Notes: generated by a model from the sequence alone, not told the origin. A stretch of 64,000 nucleotides of DNA from Sphingobacterium arenae (GCF_014692505.1 NZ_JACNYK010000003.1:372001-436000); one strand, 5' to 3'; shown: positions 1-9,416, counted from the stretch's first letter. A program made the numbers and translations.

Positions 1-138
1 CCATTTGAACTGACCTGGGAATACGTTCGTGCAGACTACAGACCTTTTTTTGTCTATTACGGTATGGAATACAGAGCAACGGCTGAACGAATTGACAAGA
101 GTGTGCCACTTTACAAAGAATTTTTGGAAGCCTTTTGA
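1..138 (+). CDS. C-terminal end of an unidentified protein (cut by window edge)
   Basis: An open frame enters from the left edge and ends at a TGA after 45 codons. The tail is rich in aromatic and charged residues and ends in KEFLEAF. I do not recognise the family from this short piece. It runs in the same direction as the next small gene, with a gap of about 190 bp, so co-transcription is unclear. Confidence 0.5.
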   Translation, partial: PFELTWEYVRADYRPFFVYYGMEYRATAERIDKSVPLYKEFLEAF

Positions 139-324
139 GTAGGAACGCGTCAGGTCATTGTAATGCAGAAAGATATCACACTCATAAGTGATCAGCCCGT
201 TACCTGTGCCAGAGAGGAAACACCGTATATGTCTATATATTTATTTCTTGACCTAAGAAAAGTTATGAAGCCGTATAATTTGTTAATTTGCAGTCAATCT
301 TAACATATTTTATACTATACGACG

Positions 325-702
325 ATGCTTAAAATAAAAGTAAAAGCAGATTGTGGCAACTCACCCAAACGTGAATTTCTAAAAGATTTTAATATAGCTT
401 TTGGAAAGGGCGATGCTAAATTTATTATTGCCCAAGTGACGGATGAGATTGTTTGGGAGATGATTGGCGAACAAACAATTGAAGGAAAAGACAGCTTCTC
501 CAAAGCAATCAACGAAATGAAGAAGAAAGAGGTTGCCGAAATAAGCATAGAGAAAGTGGTAACACACGGTAAGGAAGGTGCCGTAAACGGTATCATGAGA
601 ATGAAAGATGGTAAACAGTACGCCTTTTCAGATTTTTATGAATTTAAAAATACGACGAGTACAAGTATAAAAGCCATGACTTCTTACGTTATCGAAATAT
701 AA
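325..702 (+). CDS. SnoaL-like / NTF2-fold small protein
   Basis: A 125-residue cytosolic protein with no signal peptide. The pattern 'long N-terminal helix, then VTDEIVWEMIG, then a beta-rich C-terminal half ending in SYVIEI' is typical of SnoaL-like NTF2-fold proteins. These have a cone-shaped alpha+beta fold that binds a small ligand or acts as a small enzyme, and the substrate cannot be read from the sequence. A similar but diverged protein is encoded at 18522-18887, sharing the VVWEM core and the YVI end. An internal stretch of a close paralogue (about 94 bp) survives as a relic at 42110-42203. The start at 325 is the first ATG of the frame. Confidence 0.75.
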   Translation: MLKIKVKADCGNSPKREFLKDFNIAFGKGDAKFIIAQVTDEIVWEMIGEQTIEGKDSFSKAINEMKKKEVAEISIEKVVTHGKEGAVNGIMRMKDGKQYAFSDFYEFKNTTSTSIKAMTSYVIEI

Positions 703-712
703 CGTATAATAC

Positions 713-2604
713 TCACTTTCGCACTGAAGAATTTCGAGTCGGCAAACCTTTGTCCGGAGGCATTTCTACAACAATTTCATCGGTCAGGCGATCACTAGTT
801 TTAGCTAAGCGACCATCTACCCATATGCGCAATTCACTTTGATTTCCCTCTTTTTGCAGATCCCAATCTTTTTTCCAGATGATGTCGATTGTCCTTCCGT
901 GGTAGGCAATATTTCCCAGATAAAAATGCGACCAAGTATTTTCAGGCAATAGTGGCTGCAGAATAAACAGGTCTTGGTGTAAGGCTTTAAACCCTAATAG
1001 ATCTTCGATAATAATATCCGGAAATGTCGAGTGGAAGTAGTCTTTCTCACCACCGAAAGTTCCCCGTTCACTCGGAATATACCATTCCCCTATATTCGGT
1101 TTTTCGCCATGTGTAGCGACTAATTTCCGTACATAGTTGTAAAGTAATTGTCTGTCATGCTCCGTAACCGGCGTTTTATAATTTCTCAAATAGTTGGCAT
1201 ACGCTTTATACACGACCGAATTCTGAAACGGCCAACCACGTCCATTCCAGGCATAAGCCTGTTCGTTATAATAAGGGTGTTGCTGTTCGGCGGTCGTCAT
1301 ACCTCCAGTATTGAAAAAGCCTTTTTCGGATGCAAACATCTCCCAAGCTTTTTCGTATTTCTCATTATCCGAAAAGGGGATCATATTGAAATACCAAGGC
1401 GTATAACCCACGGATTCGCGAACGCGTGATTCAAAATCGCGGGCACCAAATTTATTATCGCCAGCGGTGTAACTATAGAAAAACTGATCTTCTTCATTCC
1501 ACAGCACGTCGAGTATCTTTCTTTGAATTTCCTCTGCTTTTATTTTATATTTCGTCGCCTGTGTTTTAGCTTCTAGATCAGCAAAATTACTATGCATTAA
1601 GTTGTATAGGTTAGATAGCGAACGTAGGTTGGCATAGGCATAAGCGTTTAAGGTAGGTCTCACTATGTAGAAATCGGGATATCCGTTCCGATAAGCCTTA
1701 GGATACCGTTTGGCATGTGGAGACTGAGCGGCATTGTCGGTCGTTTCCCAACCTAAATAATAGTTACGCCAATTGTCAACTGTATAAAGGCCATAAGCGT
1801 CGTCACTTTCTATAAGTCCAAGTACCGTAGATAGACTGAATTCCATTCCATCGTAGAGATCCAGAAATTTATACATACGTGCTGTTTTTGCCTGCAAGTC
1901 CGTTACGGTAAACAGGGTATCCCAAACCTGTTGGTGAGCAGCCAAGTGGGGGAGGATGCTCTGTAGCCACTCCCTGTCGGGGTGCACTTTAAGGAAAGCC
2001 TCAATACCATCGATCATCCAACTAGAGAAATGATGACTTTCCGGACGGGACGTATAGGTCAAGAAGTTCGCATTTTCCCGCTGATTAAGACGGGAGGCCG
2101 ACCCACGCATATAGTAATCAGCGTAAGATCGTAAGAATTCCGGGTTCCGAAGCCAACGTACGTCGTAAAACTGATGCCCCGCCGGGCAAGGTATAGCACC
2201 ACTAAGCGTGGCCCAAGGTTTGTCGCCGAAGAACTCCGTAAATACCCATACGTCTGTTCATCATAAGGATCAACATATGCCTTGAGATGTTTGGAGATCA
2301 TCCACCAACGGTAATTGTAGACTTTTGTGATGTTGCTGTCCGAGCATAAAAACAGCGGGATGTTATCACGAAGAAACGCCTTGTTATTTCGCTTGTCGAT
2401 ATGTCCATCAGAAGCAGGTCGGTCAATATAACTGTTAAACTCATCGACCTGCTTATCCAGGATACTTATCGCTGAAGTTTTACTGCCTGTTAGGTCTGCA
2501 TGTGTTAAATGTCTGGTCGTCGAACAGGCAGATAGATATAATACACAGGACAGATAAACAAAATAAATTTTTATCCGACTTAATGCTTTAAAGGTTTCGC
2601 TCAT
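713..2604 (-). pseudogene. MGH1-like glycoside hydrolase lipoprotein, single frameshift
   Basis: Two minus-strand frames together give a protein of about 630 residues. The N-terminal part (start 2604) has a lipoprotein signal peptide with lipobox LSAC. The C-terminal part has (alpha/alpha)6-barrel features of the GH63/MGH1-like family, such as YAWNGRGWPFQNS and the GEKDYFHSTFPD region, and ends with a beta-sandwich-like tail. The frame breaks near 2234: the 5' frame reads LRSSSAT and the other frame resumes as FFGDKPWATLSG, which one missing base would explain. The downstream frame is open from the break onward, so the ATG at 2110 is internal. This is a recent inactivation or a sequencing error. 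The enzyme would be a surface-exposed exo-glycosidase of unknown specificity. Confidence 0.75.
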
Positions 2605-2717
2605 GGTGTTTAATAATTCCTAACAACGGAATACCGTTAATTTATCCATTTCCATTTTTATCGCTATACATAACGATGAATGGCAATGTAGTAAATTTTC
2701 AGCATCGTTGCGAAACA

Positions 2718-3035
2718 TCAAAATATCTTCAGACCTATGATGCCCGCTACAATAAGACATGCCGACAATAAACGCATGATCGTGGCCGAATCACCAAAGA
2801 AAAGTATCCCTACCAACAGTGTGCCTACTGCACCCAGCCCCGTCCATACTGCATACGCCGTTCCCATCGGGATTGTCTTTTGTGCGTAAAACAAGAGGCT
2901 CCCACTGATGGCCATAGACATCAGCGCGACTACGATCCATCCAACTTTACTACCCTGCGGTTGCTGTGCCATTTTTAATCCTAGCGGCCAGCCAATTTCG
3001 AAAACTCCAGCTACAATAAGTGCTACCCAGTTCAT
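2718..3035 (-). CDS. gdx: SMR-family guanidinium/quaternary ammonium exporter (Gdx/SugE type)
   Basis: A 105-residue inner-membrane protein with four hydrophobic segments, the normal SMR size. The essential glutamate of the family is present in helix 1 (E13, in VFEIGWPLGLK). The block GTAYAVWTGLGAVG and the C-terminal IVAGIIGLK closely match the SugE/Gdx branch, whose characterised members exchange guanidinium for protons as antiparallel dimers. The gene lies 64 bp downstream of a Crp/Fnr-type regulator on the same strand, so joint transcription is plausible. No guanidine riboswitch is apparent in the short gap. Confidence 0.88.
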   Translation of the reverse strand: MNWVALIVAGVFEIGWPLGLKMAQQPQGSKVGWIVVALMSMAISGSLLFYAQKTIPMGTAYAVWTGLGAVGTLLVGILFFGDSATIMRLLSACLIVAGIIGLKIF

Positions 3036-3099
3036 ATATAACGATTTAAATTACCCTTGCAAAGGTAATCCATCATCTATTCCAATTTTTTGATCTACA

Positions 3100-3660
3100 T
3101 CAAAATCTTCTTATTCTACTCAATGTTTCCTGCGTGATCCCTAAATAAGAGGCAATATGTCCGAGGTTGACCCTTTTCAATACGTTAGGTTGCAGTTTTA
3201 TCAGTAAATCGTAACGTTCAAAAGCACTCTGCGTATGCAGTGATATCGTTCGTTCTTCCAATATCACACACACTTCTTCAGCTATCTTTCTGCCTATAAG
3301 ATTTAACTCGGGATATTGTAAGTACAACGCATTCAAATCACTCGCAGATATGGCATAGATCTCTGAATCTTCTAAAAACTGGATATATTCAAGCGCAGGT
3401 CTGTCCGTGTAAACCTGTAGTATGGAGCAGAATATCTGGTTTTCCTCACCAAACCACGTATTCACTTCCTTGCCATTTCGGTAGAAAAAGGCACGTATCA
3501 ATCCCTTTTTGATCACAAAGTAGCTAGATACCTTCTGTCCTGCCTTCAGAAAATAATCATGTTTCTTTTTAACGATCTGTTTTGTACAGGATGCGATATC
3601 ACGCTGAGCTTCCATACTAAGCCGGCCATATCTTTGCAATTGTTCAATAAGCAGGTTCAT
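3100..3660 (-). CDS. Crp/Fnr-family transcriptional regulator
   Basis: A 186-residue protein. An N-terminal cyclic-nucleotide-binding-like beta-roll (about residues 20-125) contains the typical HDYFLKAGQKVSSYFVIKKG and NTWFGEENQIF blocks. A short C-terminal helix-turn-helix follows (LGHIASYLGITQETLSRIRR, about 165-185). This is the common Bacteroidota layout with a compact DNA-binding tail; the ligand is unknown. It is upstream of the SMR exporter and probably controls it, since regulators of this subfamily often sit beside small efflux or stress genes. The ATG at 3660 follows an AT-rich upstream region. Confidence 0.85.
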   Translation of the reverse strand: MNLLIEQLQRYGRLSMEAQRDIASCTKQIVKKKHDYFLKAGQKVSSYFVIKKGLIRAFFYRNGKEVNTWFGEENQIFCSILQVYTDRPALEYIQFLEDSEIYAISASDLNALYLQYPELNLIGRKIAEEVCVILEERTISLHTQSAFERYDLLIKLQPNVLKRVNLGHIASYLGITQETLSRIRRF

Positions 3661-3778
3661 TTAATGTCAAGAATCAATTTTTGGCAAATTACTTAATAAG
3701 TTCCGTTTTTTTAAAACGTTTATATTCCTAAATTTACCGATAGCTGCTCATAAAAATAATCATTAGAAAGGAGATCTT

Positions 3779-4903
3779 ATGCAAAACAGACCGTTCGCCA
3801 TACCATTTTTCCTATGTCTTGTCCTGTTATTTATTTCCTGTGAACCATCGGGAAAGCAACAGGAAGAAGAAAGTCAGCCGGATGTTGTCAAAGTAACGCA
3901 AAGGTCTTTGGATGAAGCAGTAGCGAAACGTATTTTTAAGCTGCCTACACACTGTTTAACAATCGAGTACCCCAATAAGCTCGGACAAGTTCTGGGGAGC
4001 GAAGCCGACCTAAAATCTCCTAAAGCACTACGCCCCATTTTCTTCGGCTGTTTTGACTGGCATTCTTCTGTACACGGCTATTGGACTATTGTACGGTTGT
4101 TGAAACAATATCCAGAACTAGATGCAGACGGGAATGTACGACAACTTTTAAAAGATCATATCACGAAGGAAAACCTTGCCGTTGAATTAGCATTTTTCGC
4201 AGATAAAAACAACTTAAGCTTTGAGCGTACATACGGCTGGGCTTGGCTGTTCAAGTTACAGGAGGAATTAATATCTTGGCGAAATACCGATGCGCAAGAG
4301 TGGGCGAAGATACTGCAACCGTTGGTCGATCTGCTATCCGAACGCACGCAGCAATATTTATCTAAACTCGTTTACCCTATCCGCACTGGGCAACACGACA
4401 ATACCGCCTTTAGCCTTACACTAATGTACGAATATGCCGAAGCGGCTGGGGATACGGCATTGCTTCATGCCATAAAGACAAACAGTATACGCTTCTTCGA
4501 AGCGGATCAAAACTGTAATCTGGCTTATGAACCTAGCGGCTACGATTTCCTTTCGCCTTGCCTAGAGGAAGCATACCTCATGAGCAAGATCATGCAGAAA
4601 GAAGAATATAAAAAATGGTTGCTGAATTTTTTACCCATCTTGTTTGAGGAGAAAATAGAAAGCCTGCAACCGGCTCTGGTAAGCGATCGCACGGACGGCA
4701 AACTGGTTCACCTAGACGGTTTGAATTTCAGCCGGGCGAATTGTCTGTATGGCATCGCCTATTTATTGCCAGAGTTAGAGCATACCTTGGTGCCACTGGC
4801 CAATGCGCATATCGATTTCTCGCTGAAGAATATTTCCGATGACGACTATATGGGAAGTCATTGGTTGGGTTCATTCGCGCTATTGGCGCTGTCGAATCGC
4901 TGA
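3779..4903 (+). CDS. DUF2891 family lipoprotein
   Basis: A 374-residue protein preceded by an AGGAG ribosome-binding site. The signal peptide ends in the lipobox FISC (cysteine about 21), so it is anchored as a lipoprotein. The block FFGCFDWHSSVHGYW and the alpha-helical remainder, with conserved NCLYGIAYL and SHWLGSFALLAL near the C-terminus, identify DUF2891. No biochemical role is established for this family. The helical repeats resemble (alpha/alpha)-toroid enzymes, but that is only an impression. It is convergent with the next gene, with a 15-bp gap. Confidence 0.82.
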   Translation: MQNRPFAIPFFLCLVLLFISCEPSGKQQEEESQPDVVKVTQRSLDEAVAKRIFKLPTHCLTIEYPNKLGQVLGSEADLKSPKALRPIFFGCFDWHSSVHGYWTIVRLLKQYPELDADGNVRQLLKDHITKENLAVELAFFADKNNLSFERTYGWAWLFKLQEELISWRNTDAQEWAKILQPLVDLLSERTQQYLSKLVYPIRTGQHDNTAFSLTLMYEYAEAAGDTALLHAIKTNSIRFFEADQNCNLAYEPSGYDFLSPCLEEAYLMSKIMQKEEYKKWLLNFLPILFEEKIESLQPALVSDRTDGKLVHLDGLNFSRANCLYGIAYLLPELEHTLVPLANAHIDFSLKNISDDDYMGSHWLGSFALLALSNR

Positions 4904-4918
4904 GATTAGCTATTTATT

Positions 4919-5572
4919 TTAGTGTTGGTATGCTGAAATCTCTTTTATTTCCTTTAGAATAACGACTTTAAGCGTTTCCTTAAATTTAAAATAGGAAGCG
5001 ATCATGGCTTTTGCCAGTCGGTTTGTTGATATAGGTTCATAGCCCTTGAACAAACCGATGGCATTGCATGCGTTTAAGAGTTTCATCATAACTCTCTCTC
5101 CTTTTCGGTTGGAACCGGGTCTTTCAATACCACCAGGATGAAGAATAACCAATTGTTTGAAATTCAATTTTTTAATATTATCCTCTAACTTGCCTTTCAT
5201 TTTATTATAAAAAAAATAAGAATTAGCATTGGCTCCGAAGGCCGAAAGCAGCACAAAACTTTCCACTCCACTCGCTCTGGCAATAGCCGCAAATTCTAAT
5301 TGGTAATCATGATCCACACGCCACTGCGCATCTTTACCCCCGGCATCCTTCAGGGTAGTACCGAGGCACGAAAAGGCGACATCGCCCTGAATGTGCACTT
5401 TATATTCATTTAGTCTTTCAAAATCAACAACGATTTCGGTCAGTTTAGCTTGCTGACCGAAAAACGGCCGACGAACCAATACGGTCACCGCAACGAATCG
5501 ACTGTCTTCCAAAAGTTGTGCGACCAACTCCTTTCCCGTGGCTCCTGTGCCACCAATCACGATTGCTTTCAT
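4919..5572 (-). CDS. NAD(P)H-binding SDR-like protein (TIP30/HTATIP2 type)
   Basis: A 217-residue Rossmann protein. The nucleotide-binding glycine motif GGTGATG is at residues 8-14, and LSAFGAN plus FYNKMKGKLE supply the usual Ser and Tyr-x-x-x-Lys positions of atypical short-chain dehydrogenases. It is cytosolic. Length and motif layout match NAD(P)-binding oxidoreductases related to human TIP30; substrates of the bacterial members are largely unknown. It is transcribed divergently from the GH20 gene across a 160-bp gap. Confidence 0.8.
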   Translation of the reverse strand: MKAIVIGGTGATGKELVAQLLEDSRFVAVTVLVRRPFFGQQAKLTEIVVDFERLNEYKVHIQGDVAFSCLGTTLKDAGGKDAQWRVDHDYQLEFAAIARASGVESFVLLSAFGANANSYFFYNKMKGKLEDNIKKLNFKQLVILHPGGIERPGSNRKGERVMMKLLNACNAIGLFKGYEPISTNRLAKAMIASYFKFKETLKVVILKEIKEISAYQH

Positions 5573-5674
5573 ACTCTTCCTCGATTAATTCTTTAAATTA
5601 AAGACTTCGGTCAATAATTCCAAACAGTTCAGTCCATTACCATTATATTGTAACTAATCTTTTTCTTCACATCA

Positions 5675-5704
5675 CTAGTACTATTTTGAACGCGGTGCGA
5701 TCTA
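5675..5704 (+). promoter_or_regulatory. Candidate ECF-sigma promoter box upstream of GH20
   Basis: A 30-bp box (CTAGTACTATTTTGAA, then CGGTGCGAT) lies about 30 bp before the GH20 start. It is 26/30 identical to a box at 8059-8088 just before fecR. The identity is far above the surrounding sequence. ECF sigma factors of this class commonly activate their own anti-sigma/susCD operon, so the pair marks a likely regulon site. Confidence 0.55.
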
Positions 5705-5733
5705 AGCATAGCGATTTACATTTCTTTTAAAAT

Positions 5734-7290
5734 ATGAATTTGAAATATTCTTTTGTTTTCATTGTGTTTCTCAGCACGCTCACGTGCTTATCTCTTTACG
5801 CACAGCCCTCGAGAAACAATTTTTCTGATTTTCAAGTTAAGGGATTTCATCTAGACCTGAGAATACAGGTGATGACCATGCCGGCGTTAAAGTCATTTGC
5901 CAAAAAACTAAGTGAAAATGGGATTAACACCTTGATTATGGAGTGGGAGGGTACATATCCTTTTGAGAAGCACCCACTGATCGCCAATAGATTCGTTTAC
6001 TCCCGAGAAGAAGTGATTGATTTTATATCATATTGCAATCAATTGAAAATTGACGTGATCCCGCTGCAACAAAGTTTCGGGCACGTAGAATATATCCTGC
6101 GGCACCCACGTTATAAGGAATTACGCGAAGACTCAAAAGACTATTCGCAAGTGAATCCACTTAAGGAAGAGTTGAATCGAGAACTGTTTACGGAACTTTA
6201 TCAGGATCTAATTTCTACCCACACGTCCGAATACATTCATATCGGCGGAGACGAGACATACTTATTGGGGCATTCCCCAGCGTCAAAGAAAAAGGTCGCC
6301 GAGCTGGGCAAAGGAAGATTGTACGGTGACTTTATCAAATTACTCTGCGACATTGTGGTAAGCCTGGGCAAACGCCCGGTGCTTTGGGCCGACATTGCGC
6401 TGAAATATCCCGATGCATTGGAAGGGTTACCGAAAGAGACCGTTTTTGTCGATTGGAATTACGGTTGGGATATAAATATGTTTGGCGACCACAATAACTT
6501 ATTGAACAGCGGTTTTGAAATATGGGGAGCACCGGCTCTGAGGAGCCATCCTGACAATTACTTCCTAACCCAATGGGAAGAACATTTCCATAATATTCGG
6601 GATTTTATACCATTGGCGCGGGAATTCGGTTACAACGGTCTGGTTATGACATCTTGGTCCACTTCGGGATTATACTCCGCGCTGTGGGAGTCTACCAGAG
6701 ATATAACCGATCTGTATGCTATTCGGCGTGTGTATCCAATTACAGGCTTTAATATATTGATCGATGCCTTTTTTGAAGGAGTGAACAATGAAAAGCCTTT
6801 GGAGGTCGAGGCGTTTGTGTTACAATATGCGCAAGAGCAATACGGCTTTGACCGAGTTCAAGCAGATCAATTTTGGTCGGCCTTAAAAGCTATTCCCTAT
6901 GAAATAGTCCAGGGTCGAATCAGTAAAGCGGACCTTCCTATGTCCACCTTTTTAGATAGCGCAGAAATGGTGGCATCTACTATGCATCGTTTGCAACCCG
7001 TTCGCAACCTACGGGCGTTTGAACATTATCGTCTGATGTCGGATATCCGCCTCCAATATCTGAAGTATATGGAGATCGAGAAAAGGGTCAATTCCGCAGA
7101 ATTCCGAGAAGAAGATATACCGGAGGTACTAGCTGCGTTGGAAGCTTTGGACACCTCTGGATTGGATAAACGTTTTATGAAATTGAATCATGGCGCTTTT
7201 TACGAAGGAGAGCTAAAACAAGAGAACGAATACCGAAACAGCAAAATACGGCTTTTACACCAACGCTTATCTAGAAATCGAGTGGATTAG
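5734..7290 (+). CDS. GH20-type beta-N-acetylhexosaminidase, secreted
   Basis: A 518-residue protein with an N-terminal signal peptide ending near YAQP, so it is periplasmic or secreted. The barrel carries family-20 features: VKGFHLDLR at the first strand, QSFGHVEYILRHP, and the acid/base pair in HIGGDET (Asp-Glu), with WADI and VMTSWSTSG further on. GH20 enzymes remove terminal GlcNAc/GalNAc through substrate-assisted catalysis. It lacks the usual N-terminal GH20b domain. It lies just upstream of the sigma/fecR/susCD cluster and shares the 30-bp promoter box with fecR, so it is probably co-regulated with that locus. Confidence 0.82.
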   Translation: MNLKYSFVFIVFLSTLTCLSLYAQPSRNNFSDFQVKGFHLDLRIQVMTMPALKSFAKKLSENGINTLIMEWEGTYPFEKHPLIANRFVYSREEVIDFISYCNQLKIDVIPLQQSFGHVEYILRHPRYKELREDSKDYSQVNPLKEELNRELFTELYQDLISTHTSEYIHIGGDETYLLGHSPASKKKVAELGKGRLYGDFIKLLCDIVVSLGKRPVLWADIALKYPDALEGLPKETVFVDWNYGWDINMFGDHNNLLNSGFEIWGAPALRSHPDNYFLTQWEEHFHNIRDFIPLAREFGYNGLVMTSWSTSGLYSALWESTRDITDLYAIRRVYPITGFNILIDAFFEGVNNEKPLEVEAFVLQYAQEQYGFDRVQADQFWSALKAIPYEIVQGRISKADLPMSTFLDSAEMVASTMHRLQPVRNLRAFEHYRLMSDIRLQYLKYMEIEKRVNSAEFREEDIPEVLAALEALDTSGLDKRFMKLNHGAFYEGELKQENEYRNSKIRLLHQRLSRNRVD

Positions 7291-7388
7291 AAATTATCAA
7301 TTAGATTAATAAAGAAAAGTTTCGGTGCTATAGAAATAAAGAAAATAGCGGTATTCGGAATAAAATTACTTCGTGTGCAATTAATATA

Positions 7389-7419
7389 TTGTAAGGATAG
7401 CTAGTATTTGCTATTTTTG
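7389..7419 (+). promoter_or_regulatory. Housekeeping-type promoter of the ECF sigma gene
   Basis: TTG at 7389-7391 is followed 20 bp later by TATTTTTG (7412-7419), matching the Bacteroidota -33/-7 consensus TTG-N19..20-TAnnTTTG. It is 75 bp upstream of the sigma gene start. The second sigma gene (30562) has the same arrangement with the same 20-bp spacing. Confidence 0.65.
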
Positions 7420-7493
7420 AAATAGCGACTTGTTAATTCGATTGCAAGGTGGGATAATGCGACCAGTGACCGTAAAATATAAACTTAACGAAA

Positions 7494-8042
7494 ATGGTGT
7501 CTGAAGCAGTATTTGTTGATTTTAAAGCAGGATATTCAAAAGCATTTAGAATAATATTTGATCTGTATCATCGAATTATTCTACAGCACGCTTATGGGTT
7601 TTGTCACAATAGGGAAGAGGCGGAAGAAATTGCGCAGGATACCTTCACTCAACTTTTTATTTATAAAGACAGAATCCCGTATGAAGAAAGTATATTACCG
7701 TTTTTGTATGCTGTCTCTAAAAGGATCGCGATCTCCCACTTTCGTAAGAAAATAGTCCGAGAAGAAGCTTTAGAACAAATCAGAAGCCGTTCGGATAGAA
7801 ATTCGTTTGATACACAGGCCACTGTTTTGGCCAATGAATTGCGTACCAGTTTAGACAACATTTTAGACGAGTTGCCCCAACAACAAAAGAAAGTGTTTGT
7901 ATTAAGTAAGCTGGATGATTTGTCTTATCAGGAGATTGCAGAGCAGTTGGCTGTTTCCAAGCATACCGTAAAAAACCATTTGGCCGTAGCCACCAAAACT
8001 GTTCGGATTAAGTTACAGAGGCTGATGATCATTTTATTTTGA
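7494..8042 (+). CDS. ECF RNA polymerase sigma factor (FecI/SusC-associated type)
   Basis: A 182-residue sigma-70-family factor. Region 2 is seen in HAYGFCHNREEAEEIAQDTF (about 34-53), and region 4 in LPQQQKKVFVLSKLDDLSYQ followed by EIAEQLAVSKHTVKNHL. There is no region 3 and no C-terminal extension. It precedes fecR (67-bp gap) and susC in the order typical of trans-envelope signalling loci: SusC's STN domain senses substrate import and relays through FecR to release the sigma factor. It probably drives fecR-susCD and the GH20 gene through the shared 30-bp box. Confidence 0.9.
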   Translation: MVSEAVFVDFKAGYSKAFRIIFDLYHRIILQHAYGFCHNREEAEEIAQDTFTQLFIYKDRIPYEESILPFLYAVSKRIAISHFRKKIVREEALEQIRSRSDRNSFDTQATVLANELRTSLDNILDELPQQQKKVFVLSKLDDLSYQEIAEQLAVSKHTVKNHLAVATKTVRIKLQRLMIILF

Positions 8043-8058
8043 TTTTTTTTCTATCCAC

Positions 8059-8088
8059 CTAGTACTATTTGGAATACGGTGCGATATA
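8059..8088 (+). promoter_or_regulatory. Candidate ECF-sigma promoter box upstream of fecR
   Basis: The box (CTAGTACTATTTGGAA, then CGGTGCGAT) is 26/30 identical to the one before GH20 and ends about 20 bp before the fecR start. This position, between sigma and fecR, fits autoactivation of the anti-sigma/susCD unit separately from the sigma gene. Confidence 0.55.
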
Positions 8089-8109
8089 GTTGTATAAAAG
8101 CACAGTAAA

Positions 8110-9309
8110 TTGGATAGGCAACGGTTAATATACCTTATAAAAAGAAGTCGACAAGGAAAATGTTCCATTTCGGAAAAGGCCGAACTTTATGAATTGATGC
8201 AAAACCCCTCTGTTGAGCAGGAAATGTTGACACTTTGGGATCAATTACAAGACGAGAAGCCCCTTGATGTTTCAGAAGACGACAGCAATAGACTGTACGA
8301 TAAGATACGTGTACAAACAGAAGCAAATGGACCTCTCAGATCGAACGATAAATTGCAACGGCGTATACCGCCTTTCTTTCAGAAAGTCATCTCGGTAGCC
8401 GCCTTATTGACGATATTTTTTGTCGCTTACATGGTGACGTTCCACCCCATTTCAGAAGACGAAGTGATTGCGGAGGACTCGGAACTGCACGCAGAAGTAA
8501 CACCCGGCAGTAAAAAAGCACGAATCGTTTTTGAAGATGGTACCTACCAAGAATTAGGAAACGGGGCAGCGCCAAATAGTAACCATATGTTTCGTGTAGG
8601 AAAAGAAGATGGCGTCTCTTATGTCGAATCATTTGGAGCTCACGAGAAAGCTACAATCCATACGCTTATCACGCCTGTAGGTGGAGAGTATGTTGTTCGT
8701 TTGAATGACGGAACCAAGGTGTGGCTGAATGCAAACTCCTCTCTTAAATATCCAGTTTCCTTTAGCGACGTTGACATTAGAGAGGTGGAATTGGAAGGAG
8801 AGGCATACTTCGATGTCGCAAAATTAGAAATTCACGGCAAACGTATACCGTTTGTCGTCAAATCGCAAGGGCAGATATTGAAAGTACTGGGAACCGAATT
8901 TAATATCAATACATTCAGAGATAAAGTAACCACTACATTGGTTGAAGGTAGCGTCCAAGTGTCGTTTGACGGCATGAAAAGGGAGCAGCCCTACGTTCTA
9001 AAGCCCAATGATCAGGCCATTTACGACAGTCGATCAAAACAAACCAACATCGTACAGATAGATCCCTATTATGTCACCGCATGGAAAAATGGTGATTTTG
9101 CCTTTGACAATGCGCCACTAAAAAATGTCATGGAAGATATCTCAAGATGGTACGATGTCGAGATAGAATATAAGACCGGCGTAAATGATATAAGATTTTC
9201 AGGTAAAGTATCCAAATTCGAAAGTATTGAAACTTTACTCCAAACAATAGAATGGACCGGTTCGGTGAAACTAAAACTTGATGGAAGGAGGATAACTGTA
9301 ATGAAATAA
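8110..9309 (+). CDS. FecR-family anti-sigma factor
   Basis: A 399-residue protein read from a TTG start at 8110. It has an N-terminal cytoplasmic helical part (residues 1-90), one membrane segment (VISVAALLTIFFVAYMVTF, about 93-111), a periplasmic FecR domain (TPVGGEYVVRLNDGTKVWLN onward, about 190-290) and a C-terminal DUF4974-like domain that usually contacts the STN domain of SusC. It holds the upstream sigma factor at the membrane until the outer-membrane receptor signals. The TTG start is inferred from the frame and leaves a full-length N-terminal anti-sigma region. Confidence 0.88.
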   Translation: MDRQRLIYLIKRSRQGKCSISEKAELYELMQNPSVEQEMLTLWDQLQDEKPLDVSEDDSNRLYDKIRVQTEANGPLRSNDKLQRRIPPFFQKVISVAALLTIFFVAYMVTFHPISEDEVIAEDSELHAEVTPGSKKARIVFEDGTYQELGNGAAPNSNHMFRVGKEDGVSYVESFGAHEKATIHTLITPVGGEYVVRLNDGTKVWLNANSSLKYPVSFSDVDIREVELEGEAYFDVAKLEIHGKRIPFVVKSQGQILKVLGTEFNINTFRDKVTTTLVEGSVQVSFDGMKREQPYVLKPNDQAIYDSRSKQTNIVQIDPYYVTAWKNGDFAFDNAPLKNVMEDISRWYDVEIEYKTGVNDIRFSGKVSKFESIETLLQTIEWTGSVKLKLDGRRITVMK

Positions 9310-9319
9310 GACAAATATC

Positions 9320-9406
9320 AAAAAATAGGAGGTGTTACCAGCACCCCCTAAAGATTTAGTCTGATAGACTAACGATTGAAAACTAATGTGTTAAATTATA
9401 AATCAA
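9320..9406 (-). ncRNA. Candidate cis-antisense RNA opposite the susC leader (DonS-like)
   Basis: On the minus strand a perfect -7 box, TACATTTG (9414-9421), overlaps the susC start codon. About 65 nt downstream lies an intrinsic terminator: TAGGGGGTG/CACCTCCTA (9326-9350) followed by TTTTTT (9320-9325). The stem is complete in the antisense RNA through a G-U pair but has an A-C mismatch in the sense RNA, and the sense side has no U-tract. So the hairpin works as a terminator only in the antisense direction. The layout matches DonS-type RNAs known from Bacteroides polysaccharide loci. No clear -33 TTG is visible. Confidence 0.45.
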
Positions 9407-9416
9407 CCGAATACAA

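Noticed and set aside
713-2604. Programmed frameshifting in the MGH1-like gene
   Set aside because: No slippery heptamer, no stimulatory structure that I can see, and the family is not known for recoding.
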